A stretch of DNA of 5,522 nucleotides. Source: Chloroflexia bacterium. GTDB lineage: Bacteria; Chloroflexota; Chloroflexia; Thermobaculales; Thermobaculaceae. The position numbers were made by a program, and so were the translations under genes. The notes beneath the pieces were generated by a model. That model did no database searches and was not told the origin of the DNA. It worked only from the letters and a program-made list of their open reading frames with translations. The stretch spans positions 1 through 5,522 of the forward strand of contig JACDAU010000307.1 in NCBI GenBank assembly GCA_013695265.1, written 5' to 3'. Shown piece after piece: positions 4,871 to 5,522 of this stretch. How positions within the stretch are numbered: position 1 is the stretch's first letter; the number at the start of each line of letters is the position of its first letter.

Positions 4871-5522
4871 GCCGTCACCAGCTCCTGCAGCTTCTCCGCC
4901 GCATTGGTAGCGGTGACCAGGGCCTCACCGACGAGCACGGCGTGGACTCCAAGTCTGGCCAGTTCCCGAACCTGCGCGCCGCTATGGATACCACTCTCAC
5001 TCACGAGCACGTGACCGTCCGCCACCAGTGGCGCGAGCCTCCGGGTGGTCTCGAGGTCCGTAGTGAACGTCTGGAGATCCCGATTATTGATCCCGATCAG
5101 CGGCGCGCCGCAGCCGAGCGCGAGCTCCATCTCCTCCTCAGTGTGTACCTCTACAAGCGCGTCCATCCCCAGCACCCGCGTCTCCTCCAGCAGGTCGTTC
5201 AGGTCGTCGGCATCAAGCGCGGCGGCGATGAGGAGCACGGCATCCGCACCGTAGGCGCGCGCCTCGACGACCTGATAGCCGTTCAGAACAAAGTCCTTGC
5301 GCAGGATCGGCAGATCCACCGCGCGCCGCACCGACTGGAGATCCGCAAGCGAGCCGCCGAAGTACTTCTCGTCCGTGAGCACGCTGATCGCCGCTGCGCC
5401 GTGGTTCGCGTACGTGGTGGCGGTCCGCGCAGGATCGAGATTGGCCACAAGCAACCCACGGGAGGGCGAGCGGCGCTTTACCTCAGCGATCACGCGCACC
5501 CTGCCGCTGGTCAGCGCAGTGT
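4867..5522 (-). CDS. trpC: Indole-3-glycerol-phosphate synthase TrpC, 5' end cut by window edge
   Basis: Converts CdRP (1-(2-carboxyphenylamino)-1-deoxyribulose 5-phosphate) to indole-3-glycerol phosphate, CO2 and water, in the cytoplasm. The frame is open to the right edge; 217 complete codons are visible. The family is about 255-265 residues, so roughly 40 N-terminal residues are missing. The (beta/alpha)8-barrel motifs appear in order: VIAEVKRRSPS (Glu and Lys of the active site), SVLTDEKYFGGS, ILRKDFVLNGYQV (general-acid Lys), ALVEVHTEEE (catalytic Glu), IGINNRDLQTF (Asn) and VSESGI (Ser). No key residue is missing. A GTG at 5499 opens the longest start-to-stop frame in the window, but it lies inside the first conserved strand and upstream codons (TALTSGR) match family sequence, so it is not the true start. 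The TGA stop overlaps the trpF start as GTGA. Assignment is secure from the motifs. Confidence 0.97.
   Translation of the reverse strand, partial: TALTSGRVRVIAEVKRRSPSRGLLVANLDPARTATTYANHGAAAISVLTDEKYFGGSLADLQSVRRAVDLPILRKDFVLNGYQVVEARAYGADAVLLIAAALDADDLNDLLEETRVLGMDALVEVHTEEEMELALGCGAPLIGINNRDLQTFTTDLETTRRLAPLVADGHVLVSESGIHSGAQVRELARLGVHAVLVGEALVTATNAAEKLQELVTA
4882..4886 (-). promoter_or_regulatory. Ribosome binding site of trpF
   Basis: AGGAG on the minus strand inside the end of trpC, 11 bases before GTG 4870. The spacing is longer than optimal, so initiation probably relies partly on ribosomes finishing trpC at the GTGA overlap. Confidence 0.55.

Overview
The window carries the 3' part of a tryptophan biosynthesis operon on the minus strand, followed downstream by a second, unrelated minus-strand gene pair. 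Every gene I can support reads right to left. The sequence is GC-rich with strong third-position GC in the genes and recognisable Shine-Dalgarno sites, so it is bacterial chromosomal DNA. A TrpC-F-B-A block followed by a type I-beta DAHP synthase, with mostly GTG/TTG starts, would fit Chloroflexota or a similar deep-branching high-GC lineage. That taxonomic guess is weak and rests on gene order only.

Region 1 (right edge to about 1146) is the biosynthetic operon: trpC (cut by the right edge), trpF, trpB, trpA and a DAHP synthase (aroF type). The three junctions trpC/trpF, trpF/trpB and trpA's junction with trpB can all be read as identical 4-base GTGA overlaps, each preceded by a Shine-Dalgarno-like motif. 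The aroF gene follows trpA after only 10 bases and appears to use a TTG start. The set covers the last steps to tryptophan (PRA to CdRP, CdRP to indole-glycerol phosphate, then to tryptophan) plus the first committed step of the shikimate pathway. One transcript would therefore set both entry flux and the terminal branch. trpE, trpG and trpD are not in the window and may lie beyond the right edge.

Region 2 (948 to 1145) is a non-coding gap of about 200 bases with visibly lower GC. It holds three tandem 7-base units and only a weak promoter candidate. I see no convincing terminator.

Region 3 (1 to 947) holds a small four-helix membrane protein of unknown function and, 25 bases further on, the 5' part of a TPR-repeat protein cut by the left edge. 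The two are probably co-transcribed.

Most of this is ordinary metabolism. The points most worth a second look are a glutamine at the position of the metal-binding histidine of the DAHP synthase, an atypical QLSG motif in TrpF, and the uniform GTGA coupling. I did not find a novel defence, mobile or CRISPR-like system.
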